Of a stretch of DNA of 64,000 bases, positions 6,986 through 16,994 are shown piece by piece (within the stretch, counting starts at the first letter, position 1; the number at the start of each line of letters is the position of its first letter). Both the position numbers and the translations under genes were made by a program. The notes beneath the pieces are model-generated. The model was not told the origin of the DNA and searched no databases. It was given only the letters and a program-made list of their open reading frames with translations. Origin of the DNA: Afipia sp. P52-10 (GTDB lineage Bacteria; Pseudomonadota; Alphaproteobacteria; Rhizobiales; Xanthobacteraceae); the NCBI RefSeq assembly GCF_000516555.1, contig NZ_AZSJ01000003.1, positions 1,284,747-1,348,746 on the forward strand, given 5' to 3'.

Positions 6986-7954
6986 ATGATGGGACGGCAG
7001 CACGTCGGTCAAAGCGAGATCGCCGCATTCGCGCAGGACAAGGTGAACCTGCCGAAGGACAAGGCGGACGAATACCGGGCGCAAGCGCGACGGCTGCGCG
7101 AGAAGCTCGAAGGCTACCTCGGCGAACACCCCGACTTCACGCTGAAGAAGATGATGCTCTCGGGCAGCCTCGCGAAGGGCACCGCGCTTCGCTCCCTCAA
7201 CGACATCGACGTCGCCTGCTACGTGAGCGGCGCGGACGCGCCCAAGGACGTGAGGGTGCTGCTCGATTACCTGGCCGAGCGGCTTCGCAAGGCTTTCCCG
7301 AACTTTAGTCCCGACCAGGTGCAGCCGCAGACCTACTCGGTCACCGTTTCGTTTCGCGGGACCGGGCTCGACGTCGATGTGGTGCCGATCCTCTACGACG
7401 GCGATGCGCAATGGTATGGCAACCTCGTCAGCCAGGACGACGGGTCGTTCCTGAAGACGAGCATTCCGCTCCATCTGGAGTTCGCGGGCAAGCGCAAGCG
7501 CGCGCAGGAGAAGCACTTCGCGCAGGTCGTGCGCCTCGCGAAGTTCTGGGCGAGGCGCATGAAGCAGGAGCGAGATGGCTTCCGCTTCAAATCATTCATG
7601 ATCGAGATGGTGCTCGCCAAACTGTGCGACGACGGGTTGGACTTCTCCGACTATCCTGAGGCGCTGCAGCACTTCTTCACCTATATCGCGCGCACCGACT
7701 TCCGGCAGCGCATCGTGTTCACCGACTACTACCCAGCGTCGTCGGTCCCCGCGTGCACCGAAACGGTGCAGATCATCGATCCGGTGAACGCGGCCAACAA
7801 CGTGGCCCGCCTCTACACCGCGGCGAACGCCGATGCGATCGTCGACGCCGCTCTCGAAGCCGGCGACGCCATCGACGCCGCGCTCGCCGCCCCCAACAAG
7901 CAGCTGACCGTCGCCTATTGGCAGAAGGTCTTCGGCTCCTCCTTCCAGGCCTGA
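6986..7954 (+). CDS. CD-NTase, CBASS oligonucleotide cyclase
   Basis: A 322-residue cGAS/DncV-like nucleotidyltransferase. The active site shows LSGSLAKGT (GS at 60-61), DID at 73-75 and GLDVDVVP around 128-134, which supplies the third metal-binding Asp; the C-terminal half is the helical substrate-binding lobe. On sensing phage it should make a cyclic oligonucleotide signal for the effector at 9433. Association with HORMA and TRIP13 genes suggests clade C or D, which make cyclic trinucleotides, but clade and product cannot be settled by eye. AGAGGAG precedes two adjacent ATGs (6986, 6989); either could be used. First gene of a tightly packed operon. Confidence 0.93.
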   Translation: MMGRQHVGQSEIAAFAQDKVNLPKDKADEYRAQARRLREKLEGYLGEHPDFTLKKMMLSGSLAKGTALRSLNDIDVACYVSGADAPKDVRVLLDYLAERLRKAFPNFSPDQVQPQTYSVTVSFRGTGLDVDVVPILYDGDAQWYGNLVSQDDGSFLKTSIPLHLEFAGKRKRAQEKHFAQVVRLAKFWARRMKQERDGFRFKSFMIEMVLAKLCDDGLDFSDYPEALQHFFTYIARTDFRQRIVFTDYYPASSVPACTETVQIIDPVNAANNVARLYTAANADAIVDAALEAGDAIDAALAAPNKQLTVAYWQKVFGSSFQA

Positions 7955-7962
7955 GGTCAGCG

Positions 7963-8478
7963 ATGTCGTATAGCTACAGCTACACCGAGAGTTCGACTTT
8001 CACGGTCACGCACGCCAAGCACATGGCCGCTAAGGTCGCCACCGACCTGAAGCGAATGCAGCGCTTCTACGGCAGCCCATCGGACACCAAGATCGCGGAG
8101 TTCGAAGCCGAGGCGGCGGAGATGCTCAAGGCAGGTTACCTCGAGACCGTTACCTACGGCTTCAAGCGGGACGGCAACTGGATCGAGCCGACGTTGCGGT
8201 ACACCGCACGCGAGCTCGCCGGCACCGCCGCCAACGACGACGACCCCGGCCGTGTCCGACCGGGCGCGGACGTCAGCGGGGCGTCGTTCTACAGCTACAT
8301 GACCTACACGTCGGCTTGGTTTCAGCTCGGCGAGAATGGACGCGCCACATTCGAACGGAGCCTTCCCTTCTCGCGCAGTGGCGCGCCGGAGCCCGGCATC
8401 ACGGGTTACCTGTCCAATGACCGCACCTATTCCGCGGGCGGCCGCGCCCTCGATCGTGCCACCGTTCGGAGCTTCTGA
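7963..8478 (+). CDS. cap7: Bacterial HORMA-domain protein of CBASS (Cap7)
   Basis: A 171-residue protein beginning MSYSYSYTES, with TFTVTHAKHMAAKVATDLKR at about 11-30, the usual opening of the bacterial HORMA family 1. In type III CBASS the HORMA protein binds a peptide displayed during infection, closes around it, and then activates the CD-NTase. Its stop overlaps the next ATG by one base (TGATG), and it starts 8 bp after the CD-NTase stop. Only one HORMA gene is present, so the system is the single-HORMA form. The C-terminal end (from about residue 145) could be the mobile safety belt. Confidence 0.88.
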   Translation: MSYSYSYTESSTFTVTHAKHMAAKVATDLKRMQRFYGSPSDTKIAEFEAEAAEMLKAGYLETVTYGFKRDGNWIEPTLRYTARELAGTAANDDDPGRVRPGADVSGASFYSYMTYTSAWFQLGENGRATFERSLPFSRSGAPEPGITGYLSNDRTYSAGGRALDRATVRSF

Positions 8479-9422
8479 TGAACGCCAAGCCTACCCTCGA
8501 CGAGCTTTTCGAGCGCCGCGTCACCTATCCCGACTTCGAGCCGCAAGCGCGGCTCGCGCGCCTCGTGGGCCTGGACGACCAGAAGAGCCGTCTCGCCAAA
8601 ATTCTCGGCCTCCTCGTCAATCCCAGCGGTCTCGCCGCGTGGGCGCAGCGCCACCATCCGGGCGCCGAGTCCCTGCTTGATACCGTCTTGCGCCGTCCGC
8701 CTCTGGTGGTGCTGGCCGGCGACGTCGGCTCCGGAAAGACCGAGCTCGCAGAGACGATTGGGGACGCCGTGGCTCGGCAGGAGAAGATCGACATCACCCT
8801 CCTGCCGCTCAGCCTGTCAACTCGCGGCCAAGGTCGGGTCGGCGAGATGACGCAGCTTCTGTCCGCCGCATTCGACTACACCGTGGCCGAGGCCACGAGG
8901 TTGAAATCCCCTAGTGGCAAGGCGCGGGGCGCGGTCATCCTCCTCGTTGACGAGGCGGACGCGCTCGCGCAATCGCGCGAGGTGGCGCAGATGCACCACG
9001 AGGACAGAGCCGGCGTGAACGCCTTCATCCGAGGCATCGACCGCATCTCCAACTCTAAGCTGCCGGCCGCCGTCCTTATGTGCACGAACCGTCTCAGCGC
9101 GCTGGACCCAGCGATCCGGCGGCGCGCGGCCGACGTCTTGAGCTTCGCCCGACCGAGCGATGAACAACGCCGCTTCGTCTTGTCGAGCCGCCTGGAACCA
9201 ATCGGCCTCAGCCCGCAGCACGTGGATGCCCTGGTCGCAGCCACCGGCGCCCAGCGCGGCGGCCGCGACTTCGGTTTCACCTTCTCGGACCTGACCCAGA
9301 GGCTCCTGCCCGGAATCGTTCTCGACGCCTATCCCTCGAAAGCCATCGACGGCGCGCGGGCGGTCCAGATTGCCCGCGCGATGGCCCCGACGCCGCCATT
9401 CAGGGATGGCGGCGCCGCATGA
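8478..9422 (+). CDS. cap6: TRIP13/Pch2-like AAA+ ATPase of CBASS (Cap6)
   Basis: A 314-residue AAA+ ATPase with Walker A GDVGSGKT (81-88), Walker B VILLVDEADAL (about 150-160) and sensor/arginine-finger region MCTNRLSALDPAIRRRA. TRIP13-type ATPases pull the N-terminus of HORMA proteins to reopen them. In type III CBASS this switches off the HORMA-cyclase complex and prevents signalling without infection. It overlaps the HORMA gene by one base, which fits strict co-production of the two partners. Confidence 0.9.
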   Translation: MNAKPTLDELFERRVTYPDFEPQARLARLVGLDDQKSRLAKILGLLVNPSGLAAWAQRHHPGAESLLDTVLRRPPLVVLAGDVGSGKTELAETIGDAVARQEKIDITLLPLSLSTRGQGRVGEMTQLLSAAFDYTVAEATRLKSPSGKARGAVILLVDEADALAQSREVAQMHHEDRAGVNAFIRGIDRISNSKLPAAVLMCTNRLSALDPAIRRRAADVLSFARPSDEQRRFVLSSRLEPIGLSPQHVDALVAATGAQRGGRDFGFTFSDLTQRLLPGIVLDAYPSKAIDGARAVQIARAMAPTPPFRDGGAA

Positions 9423-9432
9423 GGAGAGCGCC

Positions 9433-10998
9433 ATGACGCAAGCCGTAACCGTCCGACGCGATGGCGACACCTTCCAGGCTCGCCTGTTCTGGTGGCACGC
9501 GGCGCGCCTGCTCGACCCAGAAAGCCCGATCACGCGCGTTGCCTTCGAGACCGGGCCGAAGAGCTTCGATGACATCTGGGTCGAATACGACCCCGCACGT
9601 AGCGCGCTAGACCATTATGGCGAACCGCTGCTGCGCGAACACATGCAGTGTAAGTGGCATGTGACTCCTGACAGCTACGGCTACTCGCACCTGGTCGATC
9701 CGGAGTTCATCAACGCCAACGCCCGCTCGCTACTACAGCGGGCGCGCGACGCCCAACTCGCCTTCGCACGATCGGGTGTCGGCGTCCGGTTCAAGCTCGT
9801 GACGAATTGGCGACTCGATCGCGGCGATCCGCTTCGCGAGATGGTCGGCAACCGGTCCGGCGCAGTCCGGCTCGACCGGCTTTACGGATCGCTGACTGAC
9901 AACAGCAAGGCGGGTGCTGTCCGAAAGGCCTGGCGGGAGCACCTCGGCATCGACGAGGACGAACTGCGGCTGCTGGCTCGCACGCTTGCTTTTGGGGAAG
10001 CCAACGACACACTCGACGCCCTGCGCGATAATCTCGACATCCTGTTCGGCTTGGTGGGGCTGCGCCGAATCCCCGCCAACCAGAGCGCATTTCCCTACGA
10101 CGATCTCGTCTTTCAATGGATGGCGCAGGGACGGCTCGAGTTCGATCGATCGGGGTTCAAATCAATCTGCGCCCGCGAGGGAGTGCTCGGGCCCGCCCAA
10201 GGCGGCGCGCGCGTCTACGGCGTCAAGTCATTCGAACACGCGTTCGATCGGCTCGATGAGCGGTGTCATGCAGTGCTCGATCTGATCCCTGCGTTTGACG
10301 AGCGCTACATCCGCAGTGACGAGGACTGGGAGGCGAGGCTCTATCCCGCCCTTCGCCGGTTCCTGGAGGCAGCGGCCAAGGACCACGTTCGCCTCCGGCT
10401 CGCCCTCGACGCACATGTCACCTTGGCGTTCGCAGCGGGCTCGATCATCAACATCAAATCAGGTCGCACGGTCGAGTTGGACCAGCGTGGCACGGGATGC
10501 AGAATCTGGTCGCCCGACGATATGGATCGCGATCCTCAGTGGCCTACGCTCACAGCCGAGACTGTGCAACTCCGTCCCGATGAACCCGACGTCGCTGTCG
10601 CGATCGGTTTGACCCATGATGTGTTGGCGGACGTGCGGCGCTACTGCGAAACCACGCTTCCCGCTGTCGGTCGATTGCTCATATTGAAGCCGAGCACCGG
10701 CCCCGGCGCACAGTCGGTGGCCTGCGGGCGCCACGCCTTCGACCTCGCCGACGCGGCGTCCAGCGCGATCCGCACGGCGCGGCCTGACTCTTCGGGAATC
10801 ACACACCTGTTTGTGGCAGCTCCCAACGCATTCACGTTTTTCCTCGGACAGCGTCGGACTGCTCTCGGGCCCGTTCGTCTTTACGAGTACGACTTCGATG
10901 GTGCTCGTGGACGATCCTACGCGCCGGCGCTCACCCTGCCTCTCGGCGCCTCAGCCGGCGATGGAAACGGCAGCGTGTCTGCTCCAGCGAAACCATAG
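9433..10998 (+). CDS. cap4: CBASS effector: PD-(D/E)xK-like nuclease fused to SAVED domain (Cap4)
   Basis: A 521-residue two-domain protein. The N-terminal region has the nuclease pattern Glu39, Asp46/Asp47 and QCK at 72-74 (MQCKWH), as in the DUF4297-type endonuclease half of Cap4. From about residue 315 a SAVED domain follows: DAHVTLAFAAGSI, then THLFVAAPNAFTFFLGQ and a final LYEYDF strand. SAVED binds cyclic oligonucleotides and triggers degradation of double-stranded DNA, killing the infected cell. The start at 9433 has GAGGAG upstream and lies 10 bp after the TRIP13 stop. The effector replaces NucC, the better-known nuclease of type III systems. Confidence 0.88.
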   Translation: MTQAVTVRRDGDTFQARLFWWHAARLLDPESPITRVAFETGPKSFDDIWVEYDPARSALDHYGEPLLREHMQCKWHVTPDSYGYSHLVDPEFINANARSLLQRARDAQLAFARSGVGVRFKLVTNWRLDRGDPLREMVGNRSGAVRLDRLYGSLTDNSKAGAVRKAWREHLGIDEDELRLLARTLAFGEANDTLDALRDNLDILFGLVGLRRIPANQSAFPYDDLVFQWMAQGRLEFDRSGFKSICAREGVLGPAQGGARVYGVKSFEHAFDRLDERCHAVLDLIPAFDERYIRSDEDWEARLYPALRRFLEAAAKDHVRLRLALDAHVTLAFAAGSIINIKSGRTVELDQRGTGCRIWSPDDMDRDPQWPTLTAETVQLRPDEPDVAVAIGLTHDVLADVRRYCETTLPAVGRLLILKPSTGPGAQSVACGRHAFDLADAASSAIRTARPDSSGITHLFVAAPNAFTFFLGQRRTALGPVRLYEYDFDGARGRSYAPALTLPLGASAGDGNGSVSAPAKP

Positions 10999-11064
10999 CG
11001 CTATGTCTACTCTCAAACTTCTCCCAGCGCCTCTCAACCGACCGCAAATGTTCGACGGCTTCCG

Positions 11065-12108
11065 ATGACCGACACCGCGCCGGCTGACACGGAATCAGGA
11101 GCCACACCGGATACTGAGCCGCCACTGCCAACCGCGCCCGAGAACATTTCGGTCAGCTTGCGGGGCTTCGACACCGAGGAGCACGCCCGAACGTTTGGTA
11201 ACCTAGTCGCGACCTATGTCCGCGCGTTGAGCCGTTACATCGACATGTCCGCCCTCGACGGCATTACCATCGCCTTCGACTACACCCAGGCGCTCCTCGA
11301 ACTCGATCGAGGCTACGATACCGACCACAAGCTTACACCATCGGACGGAATCGCAATGGGCGTGGCCATGACGCCCGCTGTCATCCGTGACGGCAAGGTC
11401 AAGAGCCACATCCTCTTCAACGCCGGCGTCCTGCTTTCGCTCGAAGACGACAAGAATGAATTCTTTGAACAAGCACTCCACACGCTCGCCCATGAGTGCG
11501 CGCACGTCGAGGTGACGGAGCGCTACAACGCCGCATTCCCCGGCGTTCTGCTGCAGAGCAAATCGCCGAATCTCCACGCACATTGTCGGTCGGAGATCAT
11601 CAAGGCGTGCTGGGACGAATACGCCGTCACCCAGATCTGCGCGCCTTTCGGGCAGCGTCCGACCGACGGCTACGAGGAAACCTTCATTACGGCGCTGGAA
11701 CAGACGCGACCGCAGGCGAATGCCCGGATAAGAGCCTATCGCCTTCACGGCAATCTCGAAGAGGTCATTGCCGAGGTCTACGGTGCCTACGGAGAGCTCA
11801 TGAAATTCGCCTGCTATCACCTCGGCAACTTGGCCGGCCTCGGTCTCACCCTCGAAGACGTGCCGAAGACAATTGCTGCCCTAAACGGCCACTGGTTCGC
11901 GCCGTTCTTCGACCAACTAAAACAGACTTGCGGGGATATCGCCGCGCAATACGGTGAGTGGACAGACCGCAGCGCGTTCGAAGCCCTCGGCGATCTGGCC
12001 GACGACATCGTCGAAGACGGAGGGATGACGATCTCCGATCATCGGGACGATGGCTCCTTCCATGTCGACATTCCGTTCACCCCCCAGACAATGCCGGGTG
12101 CATGGTGA
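11065..12108 (+). CDS. Zincin metallopeptidase-like protein downstream of CBASS
   Basis: A 347-residue protein with HECAHVE at 143-149 (His143, Glu144, His147) and WDEYAV at 183-188, where Glu185 is the likely third zinc ligand. The first 30 residues are Pro/Thr/Glu-rich and look disordered. It has no signal peptide or membrane helix, so it should act in the cytoplasm. It follows the Cap4 gene by 66 bp in the same direction and probably belongs to the CBASS transcript. It is not the ImmA-type CapP described with other CBASS loci, which here is encoded at 4580. I do not recognise the family; regulation of CBASS components by cleavage, or a second toxic activity, are both possible. Confidence 0.75.
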   Translation: MTDTAPADTESGATPDTEPPLPTAPENISVSLRGFDTEEHARTFGNLVATYVRALSRYIDMSALDGITIAFDYTQALLELDRGYDTDHKLTPSDGIAMGVAMTPAVIRDGKVKSHILFNAGVLLSLEDDKNEFFEQALHTLAHECAHVEVTERYNAAFPGVLLQSKSPNLHAHCRSEIIKACWDEYAVTQICAPFGQRPTDGYEETFITALEQTRPQANARIRAYRLHGNLEEVIAEVYGAYGELMKFACYHLGNLAGLGLTLEDVPKTIAALNGHWFAPFFDQLKQTCGDIAAQYGEWTDRSAFEALGDLADDIVEDGGMTISDHRDDGSFHVDIPFTPQTMPGAW

Positions 12109-12314
12109 TGAGGGCGAGAATCTCTGAGTCGGTCGAACTCCAAATACTCTTCATAGTTGCGCGATTAGACGCATTTCCACATAGTCGCTTTCAGTGGGGG
12201 AAACGACCTTAGAATACTGGGGTCTACTCGGCTTTTAGGGGATAGATTTGCTCTTCGCGAAGTGGCGCGGGATCATCACTTTGCCTGCCACACCCGTCCG
12301 AAGGAGGCGGGTCG

Positions 12315-15300
12315 GTGGCAACCTCGTCACACAAAGCCTTTTCCTTGGAATATCGTGCAACGCTGAAATCTTCGATGGTGATGTCCCTGGGCATGACCTG
12401 ATCCGAACCGACCTTACTGCGCCCTATCGGGAGATTCTGCTTCGGCGGAAGGGTGCTCGCCGCCGCACCGATCCCGCTCCGGTCGTGACCTGCGCGCTCA
12501 CGGGCGAGGTGAAGGACTGGCCGAACGACATCAATGTCGCCTGGGATGGCCTTGGACGACTCGAGACCTATTGCGATACGCCAGACAAGGTCCTCGACGC
12601 CTGGGTCAATGAGTTCGCCTTCCGTGAGGAGGATGAAGGAACAGGGGCGGCGGGTCTGAGAAGGCCGCAGATCGGCGCGCTCCACGCCATCTCGGCCCAC
12701 TTTGCCGTTGGTGAGGAATTTGAGCCCGCCACGGTGGTGCTGCCGACGGGTACCGGCAAGACTGAAACCATGCTGGCCACGATGGTCTACCGGCGCCTTC
12801 GCCGCGCTCTCGTGCTCGTGCCCAGCGACGCCCTTCGCACCCAAATCAGTACTAAATTCGCGAGCCTAGGTGTGCTGCCAGCCTGCGCAGTTGTGCGCGG
12901 GGAGATCCCCCGCCCCCACGTGGCGGTGATCTCGGGAGGCATCCGCTCGGCTGCTGATGCTCGTGAAATACTGGCCGGGGCCAACGTAATCGTCGCCCTG
13001 CCGAATGTACTCGAGACCTCTGATCCCGAGGCGGTGGACGTGCTTGTCGACGGTTGCAGCGACTTGATCGTGGACGAGGCCCACCACGTGGTGGCCGAGA
13101 CCTGGAAGGCAGTGCGGGATCGGTTCAAGAAGAAGCGCATCCTCCAGTTTACGGCGACGCCGTTCCGGCGCGACCGGGAACGGATCGATGGCAAGATCAT
13201 CTTCAACTACAAGCTCGGCGACGCTCAAGCCGCAGGCTACTATCGCCGTATCAACCTCAAGACCGTCGAGGAATACGGCGACGACGACGCCCGCGACCGT
13301 GCGATCGCCGCGGCGGGACTCGAAGCACTTCGGCGGGACCGGAATGAGTTGGGGTTGGACCATCTGCTTATGGCCCGCACCTGGAGCAAGGCACGCGCCG
13401 AGGCCGTAGCGGCGATCTATCGCGAGCTCGCCCCCGAAATGAAGCCCGTCTTAGTCTATTCCGGGACGGGGCGTGGCACGGTGAACAAGGAGGCGCTCGC
13501 GGCTATCCTCGATCGGGGAGATCAGGGATCCCGGATCGTGGTTTGCGTTGACATGCTTGGGGAGGGGTTCGACCTTCCCAACCTCAAGGTCGCGGCGCTT
13601 CACGACACTCACAAATCGCTCGCCATCACCCTCCAGTTCATCGGCCGCTTCACTCGTAAGGGCGGCGACGGCGAGATCGGCGAGGCCACGGTTGTAGCCA
13701 ATGTCGCCGACCCGCGCGCTGAAGCCAAACTCGCCAATCTTTATGCCGAAGGCGCGGACTGGGATCAGCTGATCCGGCGCCTGAGCGAGGAGCGAATCTC
13801 CACCGAGCTTCGGCTTCAGGAGGTGGTCTTTGGACTCAAGGAGTCGGGAGATCTTGCCTCGCAACTCTCGCTTTGGAATCTGCGGCCAGCGCTGTCGGCG
13901 CAGTTCTTCCGCACGATCTGCGAAGACTGGTCGCCGCTGGAGTTCCGGTCGGTTCTGCCCGCCGAAGCGGAGAGTTGGTATGCCTATAATGAGGCCGAGA
14001 GGGTCCTCGTTGCGGTGGTGTGCCGAGCCGCAATGGTGAACTGGGGCAACTACCAGAACGTTCTGGACACCATCTACGACCTTCTGATCCTGCGCTGGGA
14101 CAAAGAGGCAGGTGTGCTCTCGCTATATGCCAGCGACTACAATGCGCTGCGCTCGGAGCGGTTGGCGACCGCCGTAACGGACGAGAACACCAAGCTTGTG
14201 TCAGGCACGCCGATCTTCAACATCCTCAACAATGTCGAGCTGCCACTTGTGAAGAGCTTGGGGTCTTCACGGGTCGGCGCGATCAGTTTCACCTCCTACT
14301 TCGGGCCCAACGTCACTGAGGGCCTGGCCAACATTGAGAAGGCCGAGTCTGAGCTGAATAACATCGCCTGCCTTGGCTACGAGGAGGGCGAGCGCGTGCT
14401 CTGGGGAGGCACGCAGCGCCGAGGGAAGATTTGGCAAGCCAAGACCGGGACGGTCTCCGAGTGGATGCTGTGGACGTCGAGGACCTGGGGCAAGGTCACG
14501 TCCGAGGATGAACTGGGCACCAATATCACCCGCGACTTTTTGCGCCCGCAAAGGATGGACGGCCCCCACCCGTCCTATCCCATCGCCGTCCAATGGGGTG
14601 AGCAGGCCCAAATGCGGCAAAGCGATCGGCAAGCGATCCTGTTCGGTACCACGGAAGTCCCATTGATCATGGTCGATTTGGACGTCGCGGACGTGACCGA
14701 CGATGGTGCGATCACAATACGACTGAGCGCCGGCGGGCTTTCCTCCGCCTATCGCTTGACCATCTCCAGCGACCTGCCTGGTGGCTACGGCCACGAACTG
14801 GTCGATGGCCCAGCCGTTCGCTTCAGGAAAGCGCGGGATGAGGCCATCGCATTGGAAGAGTACCTCCGCAAGGACCCTTTGATCGTTCGCTACGCCGACG
14901 GGACATATTCCTACAATTGCTACCACATCGCCACGAACCTCGTCGGCGGCGTCTTCGACAAGGGCCGCCTGGAGGCCTGGGATTGGACCGGCGTACCGTT
15001 AAATAAGGAATCCATGCATAAAGTACGGGACAAAGCGACGATTCAGTATCGCACCTTCGAGCGGCTTCAGGACGACTACGATGTCATCTTCAACGATGAC
15101 GGAAGCGGCGAGGTCGCTGACCTTCTGTGCCTCAAGGAAGTCGACGACGGGGTGATCCGGCTATGTCTCGTCCACTGCAAAGGCGCTCATGGGGGAAAGA
15201 TCTCGCAGGACATCCGGAATTTTACGTCGTTTGTGGCCAAGCTCAGAAGAACATTACCGCCAAGCACAAGGGGCTGCAAAAGGTCTATCATGATCTGCGG

Positions 15301-15540
15301 CGCCGCCAGGATGCGTGGCTCGCCGAGGGCGCATCTCGCTTCCTGAAAGGCGACATGAAGGCTCTTTCGTACTTTAAGGAGAAGGCGCGGCGGGCAAGGT
15401 TTGAGTTCGAGGTAATCGTGGTGCAGCCGGGAATCTCGGCCAGCGATGTCAGTGAGGACGGGCTACGGCTGCTTGCGACTACCGAGCTCTACCTCGTCAA
15501 AACGACCGAGGCGAGCTTCAGGGTCGTTGTCTCGCCTTAG
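12315..15540 (+). pseudogene. DEAD/DEAH-box helicase, apparently frameshifted twice
   Basis: The central frame encodes a superfamily 2 helicase: motif I PTGTGKTE, DEAH-like VDEAHH, FTATP, and motif VI QFIGRFTR. Two frame breaks are visible. At the 5' end a strong AAGGAGG (12301-12307) precedes a GTG at 12315 whose frame reads KAFSLEYRATLKS and must shift near 12370 to reach FDGDVPGHDLIRTDL. At the 3' end, restoring one T in the run at 15220-15223 gives NFYVVCGQAQKN and continues to a stop at 15540. Both repairs need one added base and would give about 1,075 residues. The longest unbroken frame starts only at a TTG at 12248 and ends at 15346. Likely an inactive defence helicase, unless these are sequencing errors. 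Confidence 0.75.
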
Positions 15541-15707
15541 AACCGTTCCCTAGGCGGAGAGGCTGTCCGATATTCAACCCGCATAGGTCCCGCTCGCCTT
15601 CGTGATGATCTTCGCGACGAGAGCGCGGCTCGCGAGTCTGTCCGAAGTTTGTATGTGTATTTCGGACGAATGGCTGGCCAGAGGACAAGTACTGAAGCGG
15701 GATAGCT

Positions 15708-16886
15708 ATGGCAAACTTACCAGTGCACCAAAAAGCGCGGCATGTGAGCCGCGAGGAACTGTACACGCTAGTCTGGCAGAGACCGATGAGCCGTCTCGCG
15801 GAAGAGTTCGGAATCAGCGGTAATGGACTTGCCAAGATATGCGACAGGATGGACGTGCCATATCCACCACGCGGCTATTGGGCAAAAAGGGAGGCGGGCA
15901 AGCCTGTAGTTGTATTCAAGCTACCACCTCGCAGGGACGGCATTCCGCAGGTATCGGATATCTACCCCACGCCCCCCAAGCCAGCGCCGTTGCCGGAAGC
16001 CGAGAGGTCCGCGACGGTTGCCGCCGCGAAGGTAGAAGCCATTGCCGTGCCGGATGGCCTGGAAGACCTTCATCCACGCGTGAAAGCGTGGATTGTGGAG
16101 CATAAGAAGCAGCAGAGAGAACGCGAACAAGAGAGCAAACGGCGAAGGCACGAAACCTGGTGGACGCCTCGTTTGCTGCCCGATCTGACCGAACGTGACC
16201 TATATCGTTTCCGGGTCACGAGCGCGATTTTTACGGGCGTCGAGAAAGCGGGCGGCAAAATTGAGAAGTCGCCGATGACAGGAAGGGTGACCTTCGAGAT
16301 TGCCAACCACGCCGTTGAATGCTCGATCGTAGAGAAGTTAGTGAAGTCGCTCAAGCAGCGCGACGAAACACGGAGGTGGACAGCCTATCCCGACCACCAT
16401 CAATCCGGCCTCGACTCGTCAGGCTTCCTGCGCGTGTCGATCACTACGTACCTGGATGGTCGGCATCCCCAATGGATCGAAAGTCAGAAGACAAAGATTG
16501 GCGAGATGCTACCTGAGATCGTCGGCACCATCATGGAGGCGGGACCGATCCTGGAACAGCAGAAGCGCGAGCAAGAGGAATGGCAGAAACGGCATCGCGA
16601 GGAAGAGGCGCGGCGCTACGAGGCCAGGCGTCTCAAGGAAATCGACGACAAACGCTGGAATAAGCTCTGCGAGTTTGCAGCGAATTGGGAACAGCGCGAT
16701 AGGTTCCTTATGTTTCTAGCCGAAGTGGAGAAGCGCGCCTTCGACGAAGGCGACATCATAATCGGAGACAGCGCCTTGAGCGATTGGATCGCATGGGCAA
16801 AAGAACGGGCCGAGGCGCTCGATCCGCTCCGTCGGGGCGCAGCAGGGATGTTCGATACGATTTCGAAGGTTTCGCAATGGTCATGA
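15708..16886 (+). CDS. Uncharacterised protein with N-terminal HTH-like segment and coiled coil
   Basis: A 392-residue protein. Residues 12-60 (SREELYTLVWQRPMSRLAEE, FGISGNGLAKICDR, PPRGYWAKREAGK) form a conserved module resembling a winged helix-turn-helix found in many rhizobial hypothetical proteins. Two highly charged stretches (about 125-150 and 275-320, Glu/Arg/Lys/Gln-rich) look like coiled coils. No catalytic motif is recognised. It is intact, unlike the helicase before it, and is the last protein gene before the island's tRNA. It could be a DNA-binding partner of the helicase or an independent cargo gene. Confidence 0.75.
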   Translation: MANLPVHQKARHVSREELYTLVWQRPMSRLAEEFGISGNGLAKICDRMDVPYPPRGYWAKREAGKPVVVFKLPPRRDGIPQVSDIYPTPPKPAPLPEAERSATVAAAKVEAIAVPDGLEDLHPRVKAWIVEHKKQQREREQESKRRRHETWWTPRLLPDLTERDLYRFRVTSAIFTGVEKAGGKIEKSPMTGRVTFEIANHAVECSIVEKLVKSLKQRDETRRWTAYPDHHQSGLDSSGFLRVSITTYLDGRHPQWIESQKTKIGEMLPEIVGTIMEAGPILEQQKREQEEWQKRHREEEARRYEARRLKEIDDKRWNKLCEFAANWEQRDRFLMFLAEVEKRAFDEGDIIIGDSALSDWIAWAKERAEALDPLRRGAAGMFDTISKVSQWS

Positions 16887-16994
16887 GCGAAGGGCGTAAT
16901 CCCGAGGTGAGCGCCAGGCCCCCAATTTTACAGCACATTGTTGCGGACGCGCTGTTTGCGCAGACCGACAAGTTTTGAATCATTCACGGTGCAA

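Noticed and set aside
9433-10998. NucC as the CBASS effector
   Set aside because: The protein is twice the length of NucC and has a C-terminal SAVED pattern with an N-terminal QxK nuclease pattern, fitting Cap4 instead.
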